Shown here piece after piece: positions 1 to 8,386 of a stretch of 64,000 nt of DNA. The stretch is from NCBI GenBank assembly GCA_020638995.1, contig JACKHM010000001.1, positions 558,001 to 622,000 on the forward strand, in the 5' to 3' direction. The notes beneath the pieces were generated by a model. That model had not been told where the DNA came from. It made no database searches and worked only from the letters and a program-made list of their open reading frames with translations. The translations under genes and the position numbers were made by a program. This DNA is from Planctomycetaceae bacterium. GTDB taxonomy: Bacteria > Planctomycetota > Planctomycetia > Pirellulales > Pirellulaceae. Positions within the stretch are counted from its first letter, which is position 1, and the number at the start of each line of letters is the position of its first letter.

Positions 1-1329
1 CACGGCCGCCTCGCGCACGACATCAATCTTCGTCATGCCACGAGGAATTCCATGCGACAACTTCCGCACGCAGTTCTCGATCATCACGACCGAACTGTCG
101 ACGACGAGACCAAAGTCGATCGCACCCAAACTGAGCAGGCTGGCGGCAATTCCGAATTGCAACATGCCGGAAAAAGCAAACAGCATGGAGAGCGGAATGG
201 CCAACGCCACAATCAGTCCGGCGCGGAGATTGCCAAGGAAAATAAACAGGATCGTGACAACCAAGAGCCCGCCCTCGAACAAGTTCTTTTGCACCGTCTC
301 GATGACGTGGTCCACCAGCTCCGTCCGGTCGTAGACGGGTACGACTTCCACGCCGGGCGGCAGGGTCGACTTGATCTCTTCCATCTTCGCTTTGAGCCTA
401 TTGGTGACAGCGTGGCTGTTCTCGCCCATCAGCATGAAGCCCAGTCCGTACACCACTTCGCCTTGCCCGTCCGCCGTGACCGCTCCGCGGCGAATCTCGT
501 ATCCGATCTGGACCTTCGCCACGTCCCGCACCAGAATAGGCACGCCATCCTTGGCCTTGATGACAATGTTCTCGATCTGCTCGATGTTGACGGTACGTCC
601 GATTCCGTGGACCAGGAGCATTTCCGTGTTTTGCGTGATGTTGCCGCCACCCACGTTGCGGTTGTTCGCCTTGACGGCAGTGACGACTTCGTCAAACGTC
701 AGACCATGCTTAATGACGCGGTCGGGATCGATTCGTACCTGGAACTGTTTTTCATAACCGCCCCAACTGTTCACTTCCGCCGTGCCGCTGACGGTCCGCA
801 TTTGCGGCTTGATCACCCAGTCGTGGATCGTCCGCAATTCCGTCAGCTTCTCGATCTGCCGTTCTCTCGGCAGCGAGGAAATATCGACATCCTTCAACCG
901 GACGATGTAATGAAACACCTCGCCCAACCCCGTCGACACCGGCCCCATCTTGGGTCGCTCGATGCCCGTGGGCAACTCGACGGTCGTCAGTCGCTCGTTG
1001 ATCAATTGCCGCGCGAAGTAAATGTCGGTGCCATCTTCAAAAACGACCACGACCTGCGATAGGCCGAATTTGGAGATAGAACGCAATTGTTCCAGTCCCG
1101 GCAGTCCGCTGATCACCTGCTCGATGGGAAACGTGATTTGACGTTCGACTTCCTCCGGCGCGAGTGACGGGGCAGTGGAATTGATTTGCACCATCACCGG
1201 CGTCGTGTCGGGGAACGCATCGACGTCGAGATACTGCAGCGACCATCCACCGGCCACAATCACTGCGGCGACTAATACAAGCACGACGGCCCGATTTCGC
1301 AATGAGACGTCAATTATCCAGTTCAGCAT
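1..1329 (-). CDS. HME-RND efflux pump permease (CzcA/CusA family), N-terminal part
   Basis: Inner-membrane proton-driven pump of a tripartite metal exporter. Translating the minus strand from the ATG at 1329 gives MLNWIIDVSLRNRAVVLVLV, a typical first RND membrane helix, followed by DVDAFPD and FEDGTDIYFARQ porter-domain motifs. TM4 reads DFGLVVDSSVVMIEN, close to the charged HME-RND signature. About 443 of roughly 1040 residues are present; the gene runs off the left edge. A Shine-Dalgarno AAGGA lies 8 nt upstream of the start. It is the last visible gene of a minus-strand operon behind the adaptor at 1411-3111. The exact metal (Zn/Co/Cd versus Cu/Ag) cannot be read with confidence. Confidence 0.92.
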   Translation of the reverse strand, partial: MLNWIIDVSLRNRAVVLVLVAAVIVAGGWSLQYLDVDAFPDTTPVMVQINSTAPSLAPEEVERQITFPIEQVISGLPGLEQLRSISKFGLSQVVVVFEDGTDIYFARQLINERLTTVELPTGIERPKMGPVSTGLGEVFHYIVRLKDVDISSLPRERQIEKLTELRTIHDWVIKPQMRTVSGTAEVNSWGGYEKQFQVRIDPDRVIKHGLTFDEVVTAVKANNRNVGGGNITQNTEMLLVHGIGRTVNIEQIENIVIKAKDGVPILVRDVAKVQIGYEIRRGAVTADGQGEVVYGLGFMLMGENSHAVTNRLKAKMEEIKSTLPPGVEVVPVYDRTELVDHVIETVQKNLFEGGLLVVTILFIFLGNLRAGLIVALAIPLSMLFAFSGMLQFGIAASLLSLGAIDFGLVVDSSVVMIENCVRKLSHGIPRGMTKIDVVREAAV

Positions 1330-1410
1330 TCGTGTGTCCTTACTGCCGTATTTGCTTTCGACAAGGTTTATCCTACTGTGGTCCGACCGGACCGCTTGCT
1401 ATTCGCACAG

Positions 1411-3111
1411 TCAGCCGGCACCGAGGTTTCCCTTGAGCAACTCGGCTCGCAGCACGCCGCTTCCCTTGGTGACGACTACTTCGCCGGGCCACAAACCCGC
1501 AATCATTTCAGTGGTGTCGCCCAATACGACGCCTGGCCGGACTGACCGCGTATGAAATACTTTGTAAGAACCTTCCTTCAGGAAATCCTTGTCACGAACA
1601 AAGACCACGTGACAACAACCTTCCCAATGAACGGCCGAGCTGGGAACAACAATCGCCTCCGCTTCTTCTCGCAGCACGATCTCACCCAGGCCGAATGTTT
1701 CATTGCGTAAATGTCCATCGTTGTTAGGCAACTCACCTCGCACTTTCACGGTGCGCGTTTCGTTATCGACGTCGGTACTTAGCCAAGTCAGGGTTCCCGC
1801 GTCGGCGTGGTCGGCCCCGTCGGGACGAAAGATGACTTTTTGCCCCATCGCGACATGCCTCGCCTCTTCTAGCGGCACGTTTAGTACCAGCCACATTCGA
1901 CCGGTGTCCGCGACCGTGAACAGGGTCCTGGTCGTGTCGATGACTTCGCCCGCGACGACATCGCGGGTCACAACAATGCCATCGCGCGGAGAGAAAACGG
2001 GAATCAGATTGGACGTGGTGCGCGCCGGATCAAGTTTCCGGGCAATTTCCAGCGGCAAGCCGACGAACTGAATCTTCGCTTTTAACTCGTCAGCAGGCAT
2101 TTGCAGCACCTCATCGTAGGTGACCGGCATGCCCAGGTTGACTAACGTCTGAATGACTTTTTGGACAGCAACCTCTGCCTCGGCAAGAGCCGTTTCGGCT
2201 TCCTGGATTCGCCTTCCCGCCACGACCGTACCGAGACCGGCCAGCCGCTTGTAGGTTTTGGATTGTAGATCCAATTGGGCCGCTGACTGAAACAGTTCGG
2301 CCTTGGCACGACCGACTTCTGCGGCATTGACGAGCGCCAGGACATCGCCCTGCTTTACTTGATCGCCAACATTCTTGTCCACGCGCCAGACAGTGCCACC
2401 AGCGCGTGAGGCGAGTCGGGCCACACGAGTGGGATCGTAAATGACCTCGCCCGTCGCCAAAACGGACTCGACGACCGGGCCCCGATCCACGAGTCCTATA
2501 TCGACTCCCGCTTTGTCAACTGCGGCGATTGACGGAAATTGAATCCGTCGCAGATGCATCTTACAGGCGGGATCGTTCTTCGTCCGCGGCCGCAGTGCGA
2601 TGGCTCGTGCCGCGCGGTCGAAGTCCAATGGGGTGATCTCGGGGATTTCGCTGAGCTGTGCAATCTCAGGATGGTCTAACACACATTCGTGAACGCCGTG
2701 TTCCTGGCACCAGCCGAACAATTTATCCTTGGGCATCAGTTCTGCATTGCAGGAGATACACTCCGCTTCAGGAACAGCATGCTCCTCACACCACGCGGGG
2801 CCTTCCGCTTCGTGATGCGTGGTTAGCTCCGAAAACTTGGGGAGTTTCCAGTCATAGTGATGTCCGAAGTAGCCCAAGCCAGCCAACGCACCCATCACGA
2901 GAACCGTGGGGACCAATTGTGTGACACGGTGGAGAATCGAAGAATGTCTTGAGACACTGCTCTCTTTAGCTTTCTCCGCGTCCGTTTCTCTTAATTCAAC
3001 TGGCTGTGCGGCTGCGTCCTCGGTGCCTGCATCGTCGCACGCCGAGGCATGATGCGACTTGTCAATCGCCTCTTGGCTGGCTGTTTCGGTGTGGTTTGAT
3101 TTCGTACTCAT
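1411..3111 (-). CDS. Efflux RND periplasmic adaptor (CusB/HlyD family) with Cys-rich N-terminus
   Basis: Membrane-fusion subunit bridging the RND pump to a TolC channel. I chose the ATG at 3111 (MSTKSNHTE) because GAGGCG sits just upstream; an ATG at 3171 would also be in frame. One membrane helix (VTQLVPTVLVMGALAGLGYF) is followed by a metal-binding-looking segment with AWCEEHAVPEAECISC and GWCQEHGVHEC, then lipoyl/barrel-sandwich and coiled-coil hairpin regions (KAELFQSAAQLDLQSKTYK), a beta-barrel (GRMWLVLNVPLEEARHV) and the membrane-proximal domain (VVVTKGSGVLRAELLKG). The Cys/His pairs probably capture metal and hand it to the pump; that is inference. The RND gene lies 81 nt downstream. 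Confidence 0.9.
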   Translation of the reverse strand: MSTKSNHTETASQEAIDKSHHASACDDAGTEDAAAQPVELRETDAEKAKESSVSRHSSILHRVTQLVPTVLVMGALAGLGYFGHHYDWKLPKFSELTTHHEAEGPAWCEEHAVPEAECISCNAELMPKDKLFGWCQEHGVHECVLDHPEIAQLSEIPEITPLDFDRAARAIALRPRTKNDPACKMHLRRIQFPSIAAVDKAGVDIGLVDRGPVVESVLATGEVIYDPTRVARLASRAGGTVWRVDKNVGDQVKQGDVLALVNAAEVGRAKAELFQSAAQLDLQSKTYKRLAGLGTVVAGRRIQEAETALAEAEVAVQKVIQTLVNLGMPVTYDEVLQMPADELKAKIQFVGLPLEIARKLDPARTTSNLIPVFSPRDGIVVTRDVVAGEVIDTTRTLFTVADTGRMWLVLNVPLEEARHVAMGQKVIFRPDGADHADAGTLTWLSTDVDNETRTVKVRGELPNNDGHLRNETFGLGEIVLREEAEAIVVPSSAVHWEGCCHVVFVRDKDFLKEGSYKVFHTRSVRPGVVLGDTTEMIAGLWPGEVVVTKGSGVLRAELLKGNLGAG

Positions 3112-3318
3112 TCGAATCGCCTCTGTGAACGTAACTGCAATGCGAAGACGCATCTTCCCGAGATGGAGCAAGTCATCACGCGCTCGACGCGACCGTCGTG
3201 TTTCGGCGTTCCGCCCCCGTTGTCGTGCAGATTCACAAACACAAGGCCAGGCGCGAAGCCGTACGCAATGCGAACTCCGATTACTGGGAGCGTCGAGCGA
3301 GATTGCTCAAGAGAGCGA

Positions 3319-3705
3319 TTACAGTTGCAGCGTGCATGTCAACATGCACACGTCCCGCCCAGATGAGAAAGGCGGGAACTGATGAGGCGGCTCGAAAGAA
3401 ACATCCGCCAGGGAGAGGTTGGTCGGGGCTGACGTAACTTCGAACAGCCAATTGAAAGCCGGTGACGACATCAACTCGTCATCACTAACCCGCGAACCAT
3501 CAAAGATCGCGCCATGGCACAAGCAGTCCGAGTCGCTGTCATTAGGCGATTCGGGTGCCTTATCGCCTGAGGATTCTTCCTGATCGTGGCAGCAACACGA
3601 GCTAGTCGGGTATGATGCAACCAAGGCACCCACTGCTTCGTCCAAACACAAGTAAGGACAAATCAGCACGAGCGCGATCAGTAATTTGGATACTGCGGTC
3701 TGCAT
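3319..3705 (-). CDS. Small secreted Cys-rich protein preceding an efflux operon
   Basis: 128-residue protein, start ATG at 3705 (an in-frame TTG precedes it). A signal peptide (MQTAVSKLLIALVLICPYLC) is followed by a SSCCCHDQEE cluster, an acidic Asp/Ser-rich stretch with CLCH, and a C-terminal CMLTCTLQL. I recognise no named domain. It is the first gene of the minus-strand operon ahead of the adaptor and RND pump, and similar short Cys-rich genes sit in the same position in the other efflux operons here. A periplasmic metal-binding or metal-sensing role is inference. Confidence 0.65.
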   Translation of the reverse strand: MQTAVSKLLIALVLICPYLCLDEAVGALVASYPTSSCCCHDQEESSGDKAPESPNDSDSDCLCHGAIFDGSRVSDDELMSSPAFNWLFEVTSAPTNLSLADVSFEPPHQFPPFSSGRDVCMLTCTLQL

Positions 3706-3708
3706 CAA

Positions 3709-4056
3709 CTTTTCTTCACGATCGAAAACACTATCTTCAACAATGCTTGATCTTAGGCTCGCCTCTTGCGTCAGTCAAGTTGAGTTGAGTTTACCCAAAA
3801 CACTAACGAACAGGCCGATCGTTCGGGAACATCGACTCGCCGCCCTGATTTCATGAGTGTTCCTTCCGCTGGATCGAAACTTTCGGGTTAAATGATCGTG
3901 ATGAGGCGCGCGTGGAGCGGTCTCGGCACACAATCGTCCATCTTGGCACTCTCGGCAAGTTCGGACTGTTCCGGCAAACCGTCTCAAGGCACACTACCCC
4001 TGCGACCGATTAACACGACATGACGCATTAGCGGTCTTTTGCGGTTGGAGAGTAAC
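3709..4056. other. Divergent intergenic region
   Basis: 348 bases between the minus-strand efflux operon and the plus-strand Cys-rich gene at 4057. It holds a recognisable sigma-70 type promoter for the minus strand (3750-3778). I found no convincing gene; the short open frames here lack signal peptides, recognisable motifs and good ribosome sites. Confidence 0.5.
3750..3778 (-). promoter_or_regulatory. Sigma-70 type promoter for the minus-strand efflux operon
   Basis: On the minus strand TTGACT (3778-3773) and TAAGAT (3755-3750) are separated by exactly 17 nt, a near-consensus -35/-10 pair about 45 nt upstream of the ATG at 3705. No dyad of MerR type is obvious in the spacer. Confidence 0.6.
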
Positions 4057-4503
4057 GTGTGTGCATTCGGTAACAGATTAGTCGCAGCGCTGTTGCTAAC
4101 TGTCTTTGCAACGACATGGTTACACCCGTCGGAAGCACATCTCGCTTGTACAATACCGCATTCATGCTGTAAGTCAGTCGGAGATGCGAGTCTTACGCGG
4201 TACGATTCTGCAAACCGCTGCGTCAACGGCCCAGTAGCCGTACGAATGGGACACTCCCCGACCGGGCCCAGAGATCCGGCGATCCCTGGTGACTGTCCAG
4301 CAAACTGTCCATGCCGGTTGCACTCTTCGCCGGCACTGCAAGCATCGGGTGTCTCGACAGCCACCCAGGGGTTCTTCGACCAAATCGCTCGTCAACAGGA
4401 CGGTCAACCTGTTCGCCAGATGCAGATTCGGTCGTGGAGTAACGAACCGCGTGTCACCGACCCGCTGCATCGCTGTGCCTTGCTAAGCCGCTTCATGCTC
4501 TAA
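4057..4503 (+). CDS. Small secreted Cys-rich protein upstream of TolC-like gene
   Basis: 148-residue protein starting at a GTG (4057) with GGAG six bases upstream. Signal peptide (LVAALLLTVFATTWLHPSEA), then IPHSCCKSV and a PANCPCRLHS segment. It ends in LHRCALLSRFML, resembling the ends LDCCVRLSRLTL (21032-21388) and LDRCVRLSRLTL (40438-40812), which supports a shared family. It is followed 122 nt later by the TolC-like gene. Function unknown; metal binding in the envelope is a guess. Confidence 0.6.
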   Translation: MCAFGNRLVAALLLTVFATTWLHPSEAHLACTIPHSCCKSVGDASLTRYDSANRCVNGPVAVRMGHSPTGPRDPAIPGDCPANCPCRLHSSPALQASGVSTATQGFFDQIARQQDGQPVRQMQIRSWSNEPRVTDPLHRCALLSRFML

Positions 4504-4625
4504 CCGCGTGCATTCCCTCAGCTTCCCGCCGCGACGATGACGCCCCCCGCCATATTTAGCTGCATCGCGCCTGAAGTCCTCCCGCCCGCTTCCGGCACAT
4601 CAGCCCACCAACGGAAACGATTCCC

Positions 4626-6095
4626 ATGAAGAAACTAAAGTTCATTGCGACTGCTTGCCTACTCGCCGTAAGTGGGTGCCGCACGGCAGAGACTCCTTAC
4701 CGAGCCGAGTCGCTGACAGGACGATATCGTTACCCGGCAGAACAGCAGCTTGCTCATCGTGGCATCGGCAGCGAGCCGGAGCATTCTGTCGCGACAAGTC
4801 CCGAGCCGACGCCTGCCGAGGCACGTGTCTATCCCGTCACTTTTCAGCCAGAACCAGAAAACCTGCCCGCGGATGCACGACCGATTGCGCCGGTTCAAAC
4901 GCCGCAGATGGTCGATCCAGCCTCGTCCACTTTGAGTTTGGTCGATTTCGAAGGCATGGCGATGCAGAACAATCCCGTGCTGGCACAGATGGCGAACTTG
5001 GTCGATGCAGCGCAGGGCAACTGGTTACAGGCTGGGCTGCCGCCGAATCCGACGGCGGGATACTCGGGCCAGCAACTTGGTAGTCACGGCCAAGCGGAAC
5101 AACAGGGTGTCTTTCTCGGCCAGGAATTCGTGATGGGGAAGAAACTGCGATTGAACCGGCAAGTGGCCGCTTGGGAGATCCAACGAGCCGAACAGGAGTT
5201 GGAAGCCACGCGACTCAGAGTGCTAACGGATGTGCGTGTCGCTTACTACGAGGTATTGATTGCTCAGCGTCGCCGCGATTTGACATCAGAGCTTGCCGGG
5301 ATCAGCGAGAAAGCGGTCGATGCCGCCCAAGCGTTGTTCCAAGGGGAAGAGGTTAGCGAGGCCGATCCATTGCGAGCACGAGTCGAAGCCGATTCGGCGC
5401 GTATCTTGTTGCAAACAGCGACAAATCAGCATTACGAGGCGTGGCGTCGAATGACCGCGATCGTGGGCATGCCAGAGCTTGCCATCGTCCGTGTCGAAGG
5501 CCAGCTTGATCCCGAGAACGTTGAGCTATCGTGGGACGCAACATTGCAGCAGATTCTTGCCGAGAGTCCCGAGATCGCCGCAGCTGTCGCGGAAATCGAA
5601 TCTGCCCGCTGGGCCATCGACCGCGCGCATGCTGAAGTCATCCCCAACATCGAAGTGCAAGCCGTCCTCCAAGACGACCGCGGCACAGGGAGCAGCAACG
5701 GCAATCTCCAAGTCACTTTGCCGATCCCGCTCATTAATCGTAATCAAGGCGGTATTCAACAGGCTTACGCGGAAGCTGCCGCGGCTGAACGTGCGATCGA
5801 TCGTTTGGCACTCGATCTGCAATCGCGTCTGGCCGGTGTTTTTCAACGCTACGAGTCCGCTCAAAACCAAGCTTATCAGTACTCGCGAGAGGGTGGAATT
5901 CTTCAGAACGCAGACCGGACCCTGGAATTGATCCGGGCCGGTTATCAAGCGGAAGAGTTCAGTGTCCTGGATATGCTTACCGCACAGCGCACGTATTTCC
6001 AAACCAACCTGGCTTATCTCGACTCGCTACGGGAGTTGTGGGCCGCGAACATGGAAATCCGAGGACTCCTGTTGACGGGGAGTCTGCAGAAGTAG
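4626..6095 (+). CDS. TolC-family outer-membrane efflux lipoprotein (CusC/CzcC-like)
   Basis: Outer-membrane channel of a metal efflux system. The lipobox LAVSGC places the lipidated Cys at residue 18. After a proline-rich linker, two outer-membrane-efflux (OEP) repeats follow: MQNNPVLAQMANLVDAAQG and a second with ESPEIAAAVAEIESARWAI, plus the conserved PLINRNQGG turn and a C-terminal EFSVLDMLTAQRTY segment. At 489 residues it is of usual length. Its pump partners are probably the minus-strand RND operon or the pair at 11250-16365; it is the only channel gene visible. Confidence 0.9.
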   Translation: MKKLKFIATACLLAVSGCRTAETPYRAESLTGRYRYPAEQQLAHRGIGSEPEHSVATSPEPTPAEARVYPVTFQPEPENLPADARPIAPVQTPQMVDPASSTLSLVDFEGMAMQNNPVLAQMANLVDAAQGNWLQAGLPPNPTAGYSGQQLGSHGQAEQQGVFLGQEFVMGKKLRLNRQVAAWEIQRAEQELEATRLRVLTDVRVAYYEVLIAQRRRDLTSELAGISEKAVDAAQALFQGEEVSEADPLRARVEADSARILLQTATNQHYEAWRRMTAIVGMPELAIVRVEGQLDPENVELSWDATLQQILAESPEIAAAVAEIESARWAIDRAHAEVIPNIEVQAVLQDDRGTGSSNGNLQVTLPIPLINRNQGGIQQAYAEAAAAERAIDRLALDLQSRLAGVFQRYESAQNQAYQYSREGGILQNADRTLELIRAGYQAEEFSVLDMLTAQRTYFQTNLAYLDSLRELWAANMEIRGLLLTGSLQK

Positions 6096-6137
6096 GCACA
6101 ACACGATCCGATTACAAGAAACGAAAAGGAGAATATT

Positions 6138-6341
6138 GTGTCAAGCGAAAGGAAACGGGGGCGACCGGTCACATTTTTGCGAGACGATCGCGAATATTTA
6201 GCCGACCTGATCCGTGAGCACGGCATCCGCGGAGCCCGCCGCGCGGCGACGATTCCTGTGTCGCAGAATACGATGCTTAAAATCGCCCGTGAATTTGGGA
6301 TTCGGCTGCCCAAAGGAAAACGGCCTGGAAAGGCAGCTTGA
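6138..6341 (+). CDS. Small basic protein with AT-hook-like N-terminus and HTH-like region
   Basis: 67 residues with a GTG start; AAAAGGAGA lies 6 nt upstream, which fixes the start. The N-terminus has KRGRPV, the GRP core of an AT-hook, followed by RDDREYLADLIREHGIRGARRAATIPVSQ and LKIAREFGIRLP, which look like two helices of a helix-turn-helix. It follows the TolC-like gene by 42 nt and may share its transcript. A DNA-binding regulator is plausible but unproven. Confidence 0.6.
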   Translation: MSSERKRGRPVTFLRDDREYLADLIREHGIRGARRAATIPVSQNTMLKIAREFGIRLPKGKRPGKAA

Positions 6342-6709
6342 TTCGACAGCTTACTTCGAGGATGCGCGGCACCGTTCTTGAGCTTGTCGCGACGTTCGCA
6401 ATGCTGCCAAACTGGTTCGCGCTGGTTCCTTGCACTCCCTTCGTCTGGGTCGCCAAACCCGCACCATGATGACGACACGAAGGTTTTTTCTAACCGGTGA
6501 AGAGGTCGTCCAACTCCTAAATAGGCAGCGAAACGTTGGCAATCGGCACATTCGCGACTTTCCTACTTTCAATTCCGCAAGGTATGTCGAATAATTAAGG
6601 GCAGCCGAGATCCGGGCAGTTGCCCGCATGACGGTTGCGTTTAGCGCGATGGAGTCGTATCGTCGGCAGGAAGCCCGTGAACGCTGTCCCTGGAACTAGG
6701 AGACGAGTC
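6342..6709. other. Intergenic region
   Basis: 368 bases. It holds a possible 42-residue ORF (6466-6594) and a short perfect hairpin CGGGCA-GT-TGCCCG at 6613-6626. The ribosome site of the next gene (AGGAGA) is at 6698-6703. Nothing else is supportable. Confidence 0.4.
6466..6594 (+). CDS. Possible very small ORF
   Basis: ATG at 6466 opens a 42-residue frame beginning MMTTRRFFLTGEEVVQLL. The segment is mildly reminiscent of a helix-turn-helix or excisionase start, but it is short, without a clear ribosome site, and I cannot assign it. Confidence 0.2.
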   Translation: MMTTRRFFLTGEEVVQLLNRQRNVGNRHIRDFPTFNSARYVE

Positions 6710-7147
6710 ATGAACAAGCTGCTACTCAGTGCATTGGTCGGTGCTTCGATGATTTTCGCCGCGACGGGCACGGCACAGGCTGGTCATCGCGGCTGCGGTT
6801 ACGGGTATTCGATCGGAAATTACGGCGGTTACGCCGTTTCGCCTTCGTACAACTATGGCTACAGCCAACCCTACTACAGCCACTATCACCCAAGTTTAAG
6901 CCTGAGCTTTGGCTTGGGTCACTACGGCGGCGGTCACTACGGTGGCGGTCACTACGGTGGCGGTCACTACGGTGGCGGTCACTACGGTGGCGGTCACTAC
7001 GGCGGCGGTCATTACGGCGGCGGTCATTACGGCGGCGGTCATTACGGCGGCGGTCATTACGGCGGCGGTCATTACGGCGGCGGTCATTACGGCGGCGGTC
7101 ATTACGGTGGACACGGCGGTGGTCACCATGGCGGCGGCCATCACTAG
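6710..7147 (+). CDS. Secreted Gly/His/Tyr-rich tandem-repeat protein
   Basis: 145 residues; ATG at 6710 with AGGAGA upstream. Signal peptide (LLLSALVGASMIFAATGTAQA), a Tyr/Gly-rich stretch (NYGYSQPYYSHYHP), then 13 copies of the pentapeptide GHYGG and a tail of GGHHGGGHH. Each repeat offers a His and a Tyr, so the protein could bind metal ions or form a glycine-rich extracellular film; this is inference. A related but non-repetitive His/Gly/Tyr protein lies at 39780-40094. Confidence 0.75.
   Translation: MNKLLLSALVGASMIFAATGTAQAGHRGCGYGYSIGNYGGYAVSPSYNYGYSQPYYSHYHPSLSLSFGLGHYGGGHYGGGHYGGGHYGGGHYGGGHYGGGHYGGGHYGGGHYGGGHYGGGHYGGGHYGGGHYGGHGGGHHGGGHH
6917..7111. repeat. 15-bp tandem repeat, 13 units, within the GHYGG protein
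   Basis: Unit GGTCAYTACGGYGGC. The first six units use CAC for His and the last seven CAT, so the array appears to have grown from two seed units by slippage or unequal exchange. Copy number is likely variable between strains. Confidence 0.95.
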
Positions 7148-7192
7148 AAAAGCCCCGAGCGATGCGAACTAACTGGAATCGCCAAGCGTCCG

Positions 7193-8209
7193 TCAATCCG
7201 TGGCTTTCGAATCGCGAAACGCCTGGCCCGCCTCGTACAACTTCAGCCGTGCTTCAATTGCGGGCTTTTGTTCGGTCGTGGCTTTTTCGATCGCTTCCTT
7301 GGCGCGCTTGACCGCTTCGTCAAATCGTGCTGCCTCTGCCAACGCGGCTGCGAGTGTATCGAGATAACCCGCATCCGTGTAGGCGACTAATTCACAGGCC
7401 TTTGTTGCATGCTGAATCGCTTGCGTCGCGTCGCGCAGTTGGTCGTCTGAAGTCGTGGCCAATATCCAGGCGAGATTATTGTGGGCGCGGTCAAAGTTAT
7501 CGTCCAACTCAATCGCACGTCGAAAGTTGGAAATCGCTTTCGGCAGATTTCCTTGCGCTTGCCGCGTGCTTCCGCCAGCTTCCCAGGCGGGAGCAAACTT
7601 GGCATCGATTGCAATCGCCGCGTTGTAGTCGGGCAACGCTTCGTCGAATTTGCCTTGGTCGTGCCGTGCGAGGCCACGGTTGGTAAAGACCGCCGGATGC
7701 TGCACACCTTGGCGGATGACTTCGTCAAAGTCGGCGATCGCCTCGTCCAGCTTGCCGAGTTCCCGGCGGGCGTTGCCCCGTTCGTTGTAGGCTGGAATGT
7801 TGGCTGCGTCGCGCTGGATCGCCTCGCCGAAGTCGTCTTCCGCCTGTTGGAAATTGCCGAGCGCCGCGTGCGCGATTCCTCGGTGGTGATAGGACTGCGA
7901 AGTCGGACTGCCCTTGATTGCCGCCGTGAAATACTCGACCGCCTCGTCAACTGGTACGACAGCGCGCTGCTCAATCCAGCCACGCCGCCCTTTGAACCAC
8001 AACCACTGGCCGTTCACATTGGAGACTTCCAGAACCGCGCCCAGCGGTAGCGGGGCCAAGACCTCGCTTCCCGCCCGCAACTGTATTCCGTCACGAACGA
8101 TCATCACTTGCTTGCCCGTCCAAGTGTCCCCCTGCTGAGCCAACGATTCACCGGCTAGGACGGACATCGTGATCGCCAAACACCAAAACGCGACTGGTTT
8201 TCTTGTCAT
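7193..8209 (-). CDS. Secreted SH3-like/TPR-repeat protein
   Basis: 338 residues. I prefer the ATG at 8209 (MTRKPVAFWC) because TGGAGAA lies upstream; an ATG at 8224 is in frame. A signal peptide ending at ESLAQ precedes an SH3-like region (VMIVRDGIQLRAGSEVLAPL...GQWLWFKGRRGWI) and about five TPR units, for example YHHRGIAHAALGNFQQAEDD, AYNERGNARRELGKLDEAIA and AHNNLAWILATTSDDQLRDA. Probably a periplasmic scaffold; the partner is unknown. It is not clearly linked to metal efflux. Confidence 0.85.
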   Translation of the reverse strand: MTRKPVAFWCLAITMSVLAGESLAQQGDTWTGKQVMIVRDGIQLRAGSEVLAPLPLGAVLEVSNVNGQWLWFKGRRGWIEQRAVVPVDEAVEYFTAAIKGSPTSQSYHHRGIAHAALGNFQQAEDDFGEAIQRDAANIPAYNERGNARRELGKLDEAIADFDEVIRQGVQHPAVFTNRGLARHDQGKFDEALPDYNAAIAIDAKFAPAWEAGGSTRQAQGNLPKAISNFRRAIELDDNFDRAHNNLAWILATTSDDQLRDATQAIQHATKACELVAYTDAGYLDTLAAALAEAARFDEAVKRAKEAIEKATTEQKPAIEARLKLYEAGQAFRDSKATD

Positions 8210-8386
8210 TGCGGGATTCTCCATGCAGCGGAACAGCTTGCGACTAGTTTACTTCCAAGTCGTCTTGCCATGATATCAGACTGGCGTTATTTAGACCGAT
8301 TCGTGCCGCGTGCCCAAGGCATGTACTCACGTGCTCCGAATAAGCGACAGCACCGCTGACCCATCGTTTCGCGCGGATCCTTGTCC

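Noticed and set aside
52..1062. Long plus-strand open frame at the left edge
   Set aside because: It is the antisense shadow of the RND gene on the minus strand, whose translation gives unmistakable RND motifs; the plus-strand product is His/Asp/Arg-rich with no family features.
3775..4364. Minus-strand frames of 70 and 126 codons in the divergent region
   Set aside because: No signal peptide, motif or ribosome site; overlap the promoter at 3750-3778 and the Cys-rich gene at 4057.
6710..7147. CRISPR-like array
   Set aside because: The 15-bp units are contiguous without spacers and encode a repeating peptide.
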